A stretch of DNA of 58,490 nt from a bacterium BMS3Bbin14 (GTDB taxonomy: Bacteria > Desulfobacterota > Desulfobulbia > Desulfobulbales > Desulfobulbaceae): the NCBI GenBank assembly GCA_002897615.1, contig BDTX01000008.1:1-58490 (forward strand), read 5' to 3'. The position numbers and the translations under genes are program-made. Of this stretch, positions 37,025 through 45,095 are shown one piece after another. Each line of letters starts with the position of its first letter. The first letter of the stretch is position 1. The notes under the pieces were generated by a model. That model had not been told where the DNA came from, did not search any database, and saw only the letters and a list, made by a program, of their open reading frames with translations.

Positions 37025-37243
37025 CCTGAATCCGTGAGCGTTCGAGAACGGTACAGATGCAAGGCGGCAGCGATGTTGATTATCCTGGTGTGATATCAAC
37101 GAGTTGTCAACGCAGCAGATGTGCCGTTATCGGCCGCCCCGCAGGGCGGCGCGGTGAAGGAAACAAAATGAGCTTATTGGAAAATAATACAATAAATTCC
37201 ATCTATTGCATGGAGTGTCATCTCTAGCCGTCACGGATTCAGG
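37025..37243 (+). mobile_element. MITE-A copy 13, medium form, AACTT duplication
   Basis: A 219-bp copy with intact inverted repeats and exact AACTT direct repeats (37020-37024 and 37244-37248). Confidence 0.95.
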
Positions 37244-37367
37244 AACTTGCCACCATCGATATCATAACTTATTGACAACAAACAGTAAATAAATATGGCA
37301 TGGAACATGCTAATGAGCAGGAAGATGTCCTATTTTTTATCTCACTTACATTCATAGGAGGTACGTC

Positions 37368-37601
37368 ATGTACAAAAGAATGCTAACCGGACTCTTGCTC
37401 ACCCTTATCGCAGTTCCCGTCTTTGCTGCAACCCCACCATCGGCTTTCGAAAAAATCGATGCAAATAAGGACGGAGTCATTTCTCGCAGTGAAGCAACAG
37501 CTGCAGGCATGAGCGACAAGGATTTTGCGCAAGCCGATGTCAACCATGACAAAAAGCTAAGCCCCGAAGAGTACAGGGTGTTCACGGAGCCCAAAGGCTA
37601 A
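37368..37601 (+). CDS. Periplasmic EF-hand protein
   Basis: 77 residues with a signal peptide (about 1-20, ending VFAATP). Two EF-hand loops follow: DANKDGVISRSE and DVNHDKKLSPEE, both with the acidic ligand spacing for calcium. It is small enough to be only a calcium sensor or buffer. AGGAGG lies before the ATG. It opens the lower-GC accessory group with the protease and the unknown proteins downstream, 123 bases from the protease start. Confidence 0.85.
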   Translation: MYKRMLTGLLLTLIAVPVFAATPPSAFEKIDANKDGVISRSEATAAGMSDKDFAQADVNHDKKLSPEEYRVFTEPKG

Positions 37602-37724
37602 CTGCACGATTTAGGCGCGCGCTCCTCATCCGCTGGGGGGGCGCGCTGGCGGGCACATCAAGGAGGTGAGCCCGCAGCATCATTAAAGGCTCTTTAATCG
37701 TACGGCATGAAAGGAGAAACAAAT

Positions 37725-38672
37725 ATGGCAAAGGATACATTTGAAATCATGCTGGCAAAATCAGCAGAAGTAAAACAGGTCCGGGAACTGGAATTGTTGG
37801 CTTATTCCAATGCAGTTGGTGTCGGGCTAGGTTTCAAAATGATAAACGGCCAAGAGACAAAGGATTTGGCGGTAGTCGTTTATGTAGAGAAAAAAATCGA
37901 CAGGGAAAAACTTCCGGCGGATGAACTCATACCGGAAACATTACCGGTACCCGAGACATCGGAGGAAATCAAGACAGACGTAGTTGAGATCGGGCGCATC
38001 GAAGCACAGTCATTCAAGACCCGGCTCAGACCTGTTCGACCCGGCTACAGCATCGGCCACTACAAGATTACCGCAGGTACCTTCGGTTGCCTGGTAAGAG
38101 AAGCATGTTATCCCTGCCGAACCTATATCCTCAGTAACAACCATGTGTTGGCAAATTCGAATGCGGCTCATATCGGCGACCCGATCCTGCAACCAGGTTC
38201 CTATGACGGTGGCACGTATCCGGCCGACATGGTGGCTCGTCTCTCCCGTTTTGTTCCGATCCACTTTGGCAGCCCTGCGCGTTACAATCTGGTTGATGCC
38301 GCACTGGCACTGCCCCTGGATCAACGGTACATAATTGCTTCTGTCGCGGGTCTGGGCATTCCCAAGGGAACCGTAGAGGCAACGCTGGGTATGGAGGTCG
38401 TCAAGAGTGGCCGGACGACCCAGATAACGACAGGCAAGGTTACTGGAATTGATGTGACTGTTGCGGTTAACTATGGCGTAGGTGTCGGTTATTTCCGCAA
38501 TCAGATCCTCACTACCAATATGTCCAAGGGTGGCGATTCAGGTTCCTTGCTTATGAGCCGTGCCGAACAAAAAGCCACAGGCCTGCTCTTTGCCGGTTCT
38601 GACCGGGTCACCATACATAACAATATTGCCAACGTCCTCATGGCATTTGGAGTCGAGATCGTAACCGCTTGA
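37725..38672 (+). CDS. NAL1-like trypsin-fold serine protease
   Basis: 315 residues, no signal peptide. Residues about 25-92 form a small domain (NAVGVGLGF, then LAVVVYVEKKI, DVVEIGRI). The rest is chymotrypsin-like with the triad His140 (ILSNNHVLA), Asp191 (LVDAALA) and Ser272 (KGGDSGSLL). A cysteine cluster CLVREACYPC precedes the histidine. The layout resembles plant NAL1 and its bacterial relatives. The ATG at 37725 follows AAAGGAGAAAC; the ATG at 37707 is less likely. The next gene starts 40 bases downstream and a small anchored protein beyond it resembles this protease's N-terminal domain. Substrate unknown. Confidence 0.8.
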   Translation: MAKDTFEIMLAKSAEVKQVRELELLAYSNAVGVGLGFKMINGQETKDLAVVVYVEKKIDREKLPADELIPETLPVPETSEEIKTDVVEIGRIEAQSFKTRLRPVRPGYSIGHYKITAGTFGCLVREACYPCRTYILSNNHVLANSNAAHIGDPILQPGSYDGGTYPADMVARLSRFVPIHFGSPARYNLVDAALALPLDQRYIIASVAGLGIPKGTVEATLGMEVVKSGRTTQITTGKVTGIDVTVAVNYGVGVGYFRNQILTTNMSKGGDSGSLLMSRAEQKATGLLFAGSDRVTIHNNIANVLMAFGVEIVTA

Positions 38673-38712
38673 AACTGAATAGCCTGTTTGTCAAAAAGCA
38701 AAGGAGATCCCC

Positions 38713-39630
38713 ATGAAAGACTGTAAAGATTTATGCACAATGCAGGAAGGTATCACCAACCAGATCCTCGAAGAGCGTAATCAGGAAATGGCAGAGTCCA
38801 TCGCCGAAAAACGGTTAGAGGCCAGGATTGCCGAGGAGAATTATCAGCAGGAAATAAAGGCGATGGAGGCGTCAGGCTTGAAAATCGCCAACCTTGAAGC
38901 CCTTGATGTGGAACTTGCCACCCGGGCCGAGGCGGACGTCGAGTCCCTTGAGGCCAAGATGAACGAGATGTCGCAGGAACCTGTTATTACAACAGGTGAA
39001 CTCGACATAGAAAAGGCCTTCCTGCCGCCGGATGCCTTTATTCTTACCCCGTCATGGTCGGCGGAATTCTCAGACGATGATGCCCAGGACCCGCTCACCG
39101 GTGTCTCGTCAATCTCCGCCCAGGCAGTTCTCGCGGGCGGCTCATGCAAGGATAAATATATCTGGGCCAAAGGAGGCGGTTCCGGTATTGCCGGTACGGG
39201 AGCCGGAAAGATACAGGCCTATGTATACTTTGGATTCTGGTTCAAACCGCCGGTCAGTCGTTTCTACAGCATCCGCCCCTTATTCCGTTTCCGCGGCTAC
39301 TACATTGTCAAGGCGAATGACCGCTGGTATAACTCCAAGTATGCCAAGGTAACCGTATCCACATGGGTCAATGTCAGGCAGTATAACTGGAAAGGCTGGA
39401 ATCACGTGGACGTTCTCAATGTCGCAGATGATAACATTAACGTGAACAGACGGTTTGATACGGATCGTTACATGTACACTTCTTACCTCTTGGGCGGCGG
39501 CGATTGGGCCTGGATTTCATGTGTCATTGGCCTCTATGCCTATGCCAGGGGCGGGGGGTCATATGCCAAGCTTGACTTTGCCACAGGCAATGCCAACAAG
39601 CTCTGTGTCCCATACTGTTACGCTTATTGA
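38713..39630 (+). CDS. Unrecognised Tyr/Trp-rich protein next to protease
   Basis: 305 residues, family not recognised. The N-terminus has CxxxC (KDCKDLC). Residues about 15-95 are charged and alpha-helical, probably coiled coil (ILEERNQEMAESIAEKRLEA). A linker ends near 125. The C-terminal 180 residues are rich in Tyr, Trp and Gly with alternating strand patterns (KIQAYVYFGFWFKPP, FRGYYIVKANDRWY, YAKVTVSTWVNVRQYNW), likely a beta-sandwich. It ends in KLCVPYCYAY. No signal peptide. Strong AAGGAG before the ATG and 40-base spacing to the protease suggest an operon. It may be the protease's substrate or partner. Confidence 0.7.
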   Translation: MKDCKDLCTMQEGITNQILEERNQEMAESIAEKRLEARIAEENYQQEIKAMEASGLKIANLEALDVELATRAEADVESLEAKMNEMSQEPVITTGELDIEKAFLPPDAFILTPSWSAEFSDDDAQDPLTGVSSISAQAVLAGGSCKDKYIWAKGGGSGIAGTGAGKIQAYVYFGFWFKPPVSRFYSIRPLFRFRGYYIVKANDRWYNSKYAKVTVSTWVNVRQYNWKGWNHVDVLNVADDNINVNRRFDTDRYMYTSYLLGGGDWAWISCVIGLYAYARGGGSYAKLDFATGNANKLCVPYCYAY

Positions 39631-39723
39631 TCAGTATGGTTAAGCAGTAGTGATTTGGGGTGAGGGCGGGGCGGGACAAGCCGTCCTCACCCGCCCTGTC
39701 CACGGAAGCTACAGTACCTGATA

Positions 39724-39752
39724 CTTGGCTCCGTGACGGCTTGAGGTGATAT
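39724..39752 (-). mobile_element. MITE-A copy 14, terminal fragment
   Basis: CTTGGCTCCGTGACGGCTTGAGGTGAT is the outer end of the right arm (read inverted), about 29 bases long, with no matching second end. It lies just upstream of the small anchored-protein gene and may provide or overlap its start region. Confidence 0.6.
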
Positions 39753-39760
39753 GGAAAGAT

Positions 39761-40120
39761 ATGCGGAAAGCAGGCATTTCAATATCTGGTATTTTTTTGA
39801 TGCTGGCAGCGATTATCTTCTTTATTGGCGATAATTGCAGTCAAGCAGGAGCCGACGGCAACAGCGCGATCCATATAGACGAACCGATGGAAACAGAACT
39901 GAACAAAATAGAAAACCTGCGGGCAGAATATGACTCCCTCCTGATGTCGATAAAGGGGGTGGTATTTGTCAGTACCGGCTTGGGAAAAACCGGCAGGCCC
40001 TGCCTGCAAATCGGCACGTCCCTCCCTATAGAGCAAATCCGCCCAAAACTGCCAAAAGAACTGTTTCAGGTAGATGTGGTGCTCAAATATATAGGGGAAA
40101 TCCATTCGCAAGATGAGTGA
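39761..40120 (+). CDS. Small anchored protein resembling the protease N-terminal domain
   Basis: 119 residues from the ATG at 39761; a GTG at 39746 inside the MITE-A fragment is an alternative. A membrane anchor or signal segment (about 8-24, IFLMLAAIIFFIG) leads to a helical linker and a compact C-terminal part: GVVFVSTGLGKTGRPCLQIG, LPKELFQVDVVLKYIGEI. The order G-V-x-V-x-x-G...V-x-V...LP...V-V-x-x-IGEI parallels residues 25-92 of the protease. Such domains also occur alone. It could be a membrane-tethered inhibitor, adaptor or sensor of the protease. This homology is judged by eye. Confidence 0.55.
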   Translation: MRKAGISISGIFLMLAAIIFFIGDNCSQAGADGNSAIHIDEPMETELNKIENLRAEYDSLLMSIKGVVFVSTGLGKTGRPCLQIGTSLPIEQIRPKLPKELFQVDVVLKYIGEIHSQDE

Positions 40121-40193
40121 TAAGGGACTCGGAAAATAGTAATGTACCTGGATCACGCCCGGATCTGGGTTAGATTTGGTTGCACCGATTGAC

Positions 40194-40232
40194 CAAAATC
40201 CTCGACGTAGCAGAGCTACGTCGAGGATTTTG
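40194..40232. repeat. Perfect 18-bp palindrome between convergent genes
   Basis: CAAAATCCTCGACGTAGC and its exact complement flank a 3-base loop AGA. It lies between the small anchored-protein gene and fabZ, which converge, and could terminate transcription in both directions. Similar palindromes with GAGGATTTTG are, as I recall, common in Desulfobacterota genomes. Confidence 0.8.
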
Positions 40233-40286
40233 TGATTGAGGCGCGGCCAAAGATGGCCCAACGCCGGGATGCGTTACGGTATATTA

Positions 40287-40424
40287 CCTGAATCCGTGAG
40301 CGTTCGAGAACAATGCAGATGCAAGGCGGCAACGAGGTTGATTATCCTGGTGCGATATCAAGGAGTTGCCAACGCAGCAGCTGCGCCATTATCGGGCGGA
40401 CCTCAAGCCGTCACGGATTCAAGG
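40287..40424 (+). mobile_element. MITE-A copy 15, right-half deletion, TATTA duplication
   Basis: A 138-bp derivative in which the left part to GGGCG joins directly to the last 25 bases (GACCTCAAGCCGTCACGG). Exact TATTA repeats flank it (40282-40286 and 40425-40429). The fabZ-like stop codon lies at its edge. Confidence 0.9.
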
Positions 40425-40426
40425 TA

Positions 40427-40921
40427 TTATTTTGACTCTGCCTCGTCGGTCATTGTAACCTGGCCGGTCGCCTTCAGTACGCAGGAAAATTCGACCTGGA
40501 CGGCGACCAGGCCATGCACCAGGACCGAGCCTTTTAAAATCCAGGCCGGACCGAGCCGTTCCTTGAGCCGGACGTGCAGTTCAATGGTATCGCCGGGCCG
40601 CACCTCGCGTTTGAATTTTGCCCCGAGGATGCGGGCCAATACGGGCATGCCCCCGGTCAGCCGTTCCTGGGGGGCAGTTTCCCCGTCCTGCAGGTGGCCG
40701 ATCAGCAGCGCCCCGGCCTGAAACACCGATTCGCAGAGCAGGACGCCGGGCATGAGGGGATAATCGGGATAGTGGCCCTGGAAAATATCCAGGTCCGGGG
40801 AAATTGTTTTCTCCGCCCGGATCGAATCGGCAGTCAGCTCCAGGACCCGGTCCAGCCAGAGAAAGGGCGGCCGGTGCGGGATACGGTCGGTAATAAAGGT
40901 CTCGGCCTGGAAATTTTCCAT
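40427..40921 (-). CDS. FabZ-like 3-hydroxyacyl-ACP dehydratase
   Basis: 164 residues, hot-dog fold. The FabZ signatures are present: HRPPFLWLDRVLEL near the N-terminus and FQGHYPDYPLMPGVLLCE with the catalytic histidine, and the later ARILGAKFKREVRPGDTI. It would remove water from beta-hydroxyacyl-ACP. Its ATG overlaps the fabG-like stop by one base (TAATG). It is the last gene of the lipid-like cluster. Because a second, housekeeping fabZ presumably exists elsewhere, a specialised substrate is likely. Confidence 0.87.
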   Translation of the reverse strand: MENFQAETFITDRIPHRPPFLWLDRVLELTADSIRAEKTISPDLDIFQGHYPDYPLMPGVLLCESVFQAGALLIGHLQDGETAPQERLTGGMPVLARILGAKFKREVRPGDTIELHVRLKERLGPAWILKGSVLVHGLVAVQVEFSCVLKATGQVTMTDEAESK

Positions 40922-41661
40922 TACAGACCGCCGGTCACTTCGAGTACCGAGCCGGTTATGTAGGCCGCCTTCGGTCCGGCCAGGAAAAGCACGGCGTCCG
41001 CCACCTCTGCCGGTGTACCGAAGCGCCGGACCGGCACCATTTTTTTGTACTCCTGGACCTGGGCCGCGGGGAGCCCGTCGAGGAGATCCGTGGCAATGAA
41101 GCCCGGCGACACGCAGTTGGCCGTGATTTTTCGTTTGGCCACTTCCTTGGCGAGCGACTTCATCATGCCGATCTGCCCCGCCTTGGAGGCCGCGTAGTTG
41201 GCCTGCCCGGCAAAGCCCATGTGGGCCATGGGCGAGGTGATAAAGATGATGCGGCCGTATTTTCGTTTCATCATCAACTGCACGGCAAACTTGGACATGT
41301 TAAACCCGCCGCCGAGATTGACATCGATCACCTGTTGCCATTCCTCCGCCTTCATCATGGCCAGGACCCCGTCCCGGCGGATACCGGCATTGTTGATCAG
41401 GATGTCGATGGTGTCAAACTCGTTTTCTATCTGCTCATAGAGGGTCCGTACGGCCTCGTAATCGCTGACATCGCACCGGTGGAGCCGGAGGCGCTCCGGG
41501 GCGGCGGGGCAATCATCCTTTAAACGGCCGGCGGCCGTCTCGTTGCCGCCGTACAGGCCGATCACCGTTGCTCCACGCTCCAGCAGGGCCAGGGCGATGG
41601 CCCGGCCGATCCCCCGGGTCGCTCCGGTCACAATGGCTTTTTGTCCAGTAAAATCAGTCAT
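40921..41661 (-). CDS. FabG-like 3-oxoacyl-ACP reductase
   Basis: 246 residues from the ATG at 41661. A classical SDR with the NADPH motif TGATRGIGRAIALAL, NNAG (ILINNAG), and the catalytic Ser/Tyr/Lys set (ITSPMAHMGFAGQANYAASKAG). It would reduce 3-oxoacyl-ACP. An open frame reaches further upstream to 41712, but the extra residues overlap the end of the CrtI-like gene and look unnatural. The order after it is fabZ-like. Confidence 0.9.
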   Translation of the reverse strand: MTDFTGQKAIVTGATRGIGRAIALALLERGATVIGLYGGNETAAGRLKDDCPAAPERLRLHRCDVSDYEAVRTLYEQIENEFDTIDILINNAGIRRDGVLAMMKAEEWQQVIDVNLGGGFNMSKFAVQLMMKRKYGRIIFITSPMAHMGFAGQANYAASKAGQIGMMKSLAKEVAKRKITANCVSPGFIATDLLDGLPAAQVQEYKKMVPVRRFGTPAEVADAVLFLAGPKAAYITGSVLEVTGGL

Positions 41662-41686
41662 AAAATCTCTGCCTTGAACCAGGATA

Positions 41687-43093
41687 TCAGCTCCGTAGAT
41701 AGCTGTCCACATCGTTGGCCACGATGACGCCGTAGTTGATGGCGCCCAGCCAGCCGCTCATGATAATCCCCACCGAACCGACATGGAAGAGGCCGGGCAC
41801 GGCCTTGAAGATCGACCGGGAGATACCGAGTCCTTCGAACTTGGTCCCGAACGACGTCCCCTTGGTATGGAGGGTGTAGCGGTTAAAGGTCCTCGGGGTG
41901 GCGGCCTCGACCCAGTCAACCTGGGCGCGGATGCCGGGAATATAACGCTCCAGGTCAACAAAGCAGCGCTCGATCATGGCCTGCTTGGCCGCCTTGTAGG
42001 CCGCCTTGTCCAGGAAGGCCCAATCGTCATAATTACCGTTCATCGAGGCCACCACCGTGTAGTCGGGATGCTCCGGCCTGGTCCTGGGGTAATAGATGGA
42101 AAAGGTGCGGCTCCGGGTCTCCATGTCGAGCATTTCGTCGGAGGAGAACTCCCTGGCGGTCGAGGTAAAGAGCAGGTCGCCGACATTGTCAAAGGATTCT
42201 CCCGGCCTGAGTCCGAAATAGACCTGGCAGCTGGAATTGTTCACCTTGACCTGGTCAAACCGGTCCAGGAAGGCGGAGTCAAACGCCTCCCGGCCGGCCA
42301 GGTTGTTGACGGTATTGGTGATGCCGCTGTTGGAGACGACGCTGGGCGCGGAGATGACCCGCCCGCCCACGGCAACCCCGCGCACCTTGCCCCCCTCCAC
42401 GACGATGCGGTCGACCTTGGCCCCGGTACAGATGATGACGCCGTTTTGCCGCAGCTCTTCGGCCATCATGCCGATCAGCTTGTCGGTGCCGCCCTGGAAG
42501 GTATAGACCCCTTTGTTCATGAAGTTCGAAAAGACGATGCCGTAGGTGATCGCCGGTTCATCGAGGGTGGAACCGTTGGCATAGGCGATGGGTTCCATGA
42601 GCAGGCGGTGGACATCGCTGCGGCCGGGGAAAAATTGCTCGAACAACTCCCGGGTGGTCAGGGAATGATCGTCATAGAAATTCATTTGCCCGACCGTGGC
42701 AAAAAAGTTTTCGACCACGGTGCGGGCAATGCCGAACTCTTCCTGGAGAATGCGGGTAAAATCTTCCCGGCTGAAGGTCGTGGTCAGGGAAAACTGCGGG
42801 TTGTCAAAGACAATGTTTTTGAGCTGGACAATGGAGTCCCTGATGGCCTTGTTCCAGTATTTTTTACAGGTCTTGACCATGCCGTAGGGAAAACCGTGCA
42901 GCGACACGTCAAAGGTGTGGCCCTTGCGCTTGAACCAGGTCGCCAGGCCGCCGACCTGGTCATGGTGCTCCAGCAGCAGGACCGAGTGGCCGGCCCGGCT
43001 CAGGCGATTGGCGCAGGTCAGGCCGCCGAGCCCGGAGCCGACGACAATGACATCAAAGTCGCCCTGAATCTGATCGATTGAAGGAAAAGACAT
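41687..43093 (-). CDS. CrtI-like FAD-dependent oxidoreductase (second paralogue)
   Basis: 468 residues related to phytoene desaturase/retinol saturase (CrtI) flavoproteins. The dinucleotide-binding motif is [21 protein letters not shown], followed by the family segment [21 protein letters not shown]. The C-terminal FAD contact is [16 protein letters not shown]. Members desaturate or saturate isoprenoid or fatty chains. Two such proteins with ACP, KAS, FabG and FabZ point to a modified polyene or fatty chain bound to ACP. A 40-base relic of a related gene lies at 36860. Confidence 0.85.
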   Translation of the reverse strand: MSFPSIDQIQGDFDVIVVGSGLGGLTCANRLSRAGHSVLLLEHHDQVGGLATWFKRKGHTFDVSLHGFPYGMVKTCKKYWNKAIRDSIVQLKNIVFDNPQFSLTTTFSREDFTRILQEEFGIARTVVENFFATVGQMNFYDDHSLTTRELFEQFFPGRSDVHRLLMEPIAYANGSTLDEPAITYGIVFSNFMNKGVYTFQGGTDKLIGMMAEELRQNGVIICTGAKVDRIVVEGGKVRGVAVGGRVISAPSVVSNSGITNTVNNLAGREAFDSAFLDRFDQVKVNNSSCQVYFGLRPGESFDNVGDLLFTSTAREFSSDEMLDMETRSRTFSIYYPRTRPEHPDYTVVASMNGNYDDWAFLDKAAYKAAKQAMIERCFVDLERYIPGIRAQVDWVEAATPRTFNRYTLHTKGTSFGTKFEGLGISRSIFKAVPGLFHVGSVGIIMSGWLGAINYGVIVANDVDSYLRS

Positions 43094-43127
43094 AGAATGG
43101 AATGCAACGTGTTAAAAATTTGAGGTT

Positions 43128-44507
43128 TCAATTCCCCAGCAGGTACCGGTTGACGATGGTGACGCCGCTGAGCATGGAACCGACAATGCCGAGGTAGCCC
43201 TGGTCCGTGCCGGCAATAAAAAGATTCGGGCAGGGGGTCCGGCCGTCCTTGAATTTCACGGGACTGCCGTAAACCGCCCCGGCCGCCTTGGCCGTAAACC
43301 GTTCGATGGTTACCGGGGTAAAACTATTCTCATATACAATATCCTGCTGATAATTCCCAATTATTTTCCTGACCCCGGCCGCGGATTTTGCGATCCATTC
43401 GCTCTTCAGCCGTTGATATTCCTCTTTGTCGGCCCGTTTCCAGATATCATAGTTGGCCGCATTGGTCACCCGGACCTGGAAGGTCTCTGCTGCCGGCAGT
43501 CCCTGGAAATTCCCGGGAAAACAGATGACCCCCCACGAGGGGTCGACCGCCGTCTCGGGCCGGCAATAAGAAAAGTCCTCCCGCCGGTTGTAGAAGATAA
43601 TGGTCCGGTCGTTTTTGATTGCCTTGCTGCGCGCCGGCGGCAGCAGGGTGATGGTTTCCATGAAGCTCATCCGCCCGCAATAGCCGGCAACATCCAGGGG
43701 CCAGCGGGCAAGTTCCGCCGTCCCCGGGATGCCGATCGTGGACAGCAGGGACTCGCAGGTTATCTCCTCGCCGTCCGCCAGGACCACGCCCTGCACGACA
43801 TCCCCCTCCATGAGCAGCCGGCGGACCGGGGCCCGGTAGCGAATCCGGCCGCCGAACCGTTCATATTGAGCGACCAGCATGGCCAGAAATTCCCTGATCG
43901 TCCCGGGCGGCCGGAAAAAGCCCTCCTGGAAGATGGCCCGGAACATGATTACGAACTGGGCCAGGTCCATATCATGTTCTTCGCTGTTGCCATAGACCAT
44001 GAGCGGCAGCAGGAGCATATCTTCAAGCTGCCGGTTACGCAGGATAGCCGAGAGAAACGTCCTGGTGGACCGCCGGGGAGCGGCGGTGAAGGGGTCATAG
44101 TTCAGGAGCTCTTCGCGCAGCCGGATAAAGGCGTCCACGGCACCGGGGAACTGCCGGGAGATTTCCTCGGTCAGCAGGGACGGGTCATTGGAAAACCTGA
44201 GCGAGCGGCCGGGGAAGACGACCTCCGAGCAGAGCTGTTCATGGGTTTTGAAGTCCCGGCGCGAGAGTTTCAACTGCCGGAAAAGACGATTGAGGGGGGC
44301 GTGTTTTTCGCCGGGCGGGGCGAAGTTGGTCATGGCATGAAGGCCGGTTTCGAGGAGAACCCCCCGGCGAAAATAATAGGAGTTCAGGCCGCCCGGCTGC
44401 AGGTGCTGCTCAAGAATCAGGACCTTTTGCCCGAAACGGGCCGCCCGGATCCCGGCCGCGAGGCCGGACAGGCCGCCGCCGATAATGATGAGTTGGTAAT
44501 CAGCCAT
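43128..44507 (-). CDS. CrtI-like FAD-dependent oxidoreductase (first paralogue)
   Basis: 459 residues. N-terminal motif IIIGGGLSGLAAGIRAARFG and the family segment PGGLNSYYFRRGVLLETGLHA. The C-terminal part has PNLFIAGTDQGYLGIVGSML. It is only moderately similar to the next gene downstream, so the pair may be functionally distinct (for example sequential desaturations). The gene starts 104 bases after the ACP gene. Confidence 0.85.
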   Translation of the reverse strand: MADYQLIIIGGGLSGLAAGIRAARFGQKVLILEQHLQPGGLNSYYFRRGVLLETGLHAMTNFAPPGEKHAPLNRLFRQLKLSRRDFKTHEQLCSEVVFPGRSLRFSNDPSLLTEEISRQFPGAVDAFIRLREELLNYDPFTAAPRRSTRTFLSAILRNRQLEDMLLLPLMVYGNSEEHDMDLAQFVIMFRAIFQEGFFRPPGTIREFLAMLVAQYERFGGRIRYRAPVRRLLMEGDVVQGVVLADGEEITCESLLSTIGIPGTAELARWPLDVAGYCGRMSFMETITLLPPARSKAIKNDRTIIFYNRREDFSYCRPETAVDPSWGVICFPGNFQGLPAAETFQVRVTNAANYDIWKRADKEEYQRLKSEWIAKSAAGVRKIIGNYQQDIVYENSFTPVTIERFTAKAAGAVYGSPVKFKDGRTPCPNLFIAGTDQGYLGIVGSMLSGVTIVNRYLLGN

Positions 44508-44611
44508 CGACTGATGCTATCCAGGGATCGGAATGACGAAAAAAACCGGGATGCGACCGACAGGAGCAGTTGGTCCGTCTGAAGTCGGAAAAAATTGGGC
44601 GGTAAAAAAAA

Positions 44612-44863
44612 TCAACAGTCTTTCAATTTCGGTTCCAGGTAATGGACGCAGCTGTTCAAGGTCGCCAGCTCGGGGTATTCCTCTTCCGGAATCTGCAGCT
44701 TGTAGCGTTTGCGCAACTCCATTACGATGTCGAGAAAATCCATGGAATCAAGATCCAGCTGGTCGCGCAGCGGCTTGTCCGGATCCAGGGTTTCAAAATC
44801 GGCTTCCTCGTCAATGTCTTCGATGATTTCCAGAATTACGTTCCTTATTTCACCCCGGGTCAT
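44612..44863 (-). CDS. Acyl carrier protein
   Basis: 83 residues. The phosphopantetheine attachment serine is in LDLDSMDFLD, and the protein is acidic as expected (IIEDIDEEADFETLDPD). It probably carries the growing chain for the cluster. AGGA lies before the ATG. It is clearly not the housekeeping acpP in sequence feel (short loop, DSMDF rather than DSLDT). Confidence 0.88.
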   Translation of the reverse strand: MTRGEIRNVILEIIEDIDEEADFETLDPDKPLRDQLDLDSMDFLDIVMELRKRYKLQIPEEEYPELATLNSCVHYLEPKLKDC

Positions 44864-44904
44864 ACCTGTCCTCTATCTCGTGCCCTTCCGGAGACGATTT
44901 TTTT

Positions 44905-45016
44905 TGCCCGAGACCGGCTTTATGCTCAAAAAATAATTCGCGGCAATCACCCGGATGCCTGCGATTATTTTTTTCGCCTGCCTTGATCTCGAACAAAAAT
45001 CCTCGTTTCCGGCCGG
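44905..45016 (-). repeat. Repeat-D copy 2
   Basis: About 110 bases in the 232-base gap between the ACP and KAS genes, on the opposite strand from copy 1 at 33820-33926. Matching pieces include the inverse of GAGGATTTTTGTTCGAGATC, CGAAAAAAATAA, CGCAGGCATC and TTATTTTTTGAGCATAAAG. Confidence 0.7.
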
Positions 45017-45095
45017 ACACTATCTCATAAATGGATAAAACTGATCAACTTGTCCAATGTCAAATTTCAGCACATAAATTATAGCCGATTAACAG

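Noticed and set aside
39746..39760. GTG start for the small anchored protein
   Set aside because: It lies in the MITE-A fragment and adds only five residues with no better ribosome site; kept as an alternative.
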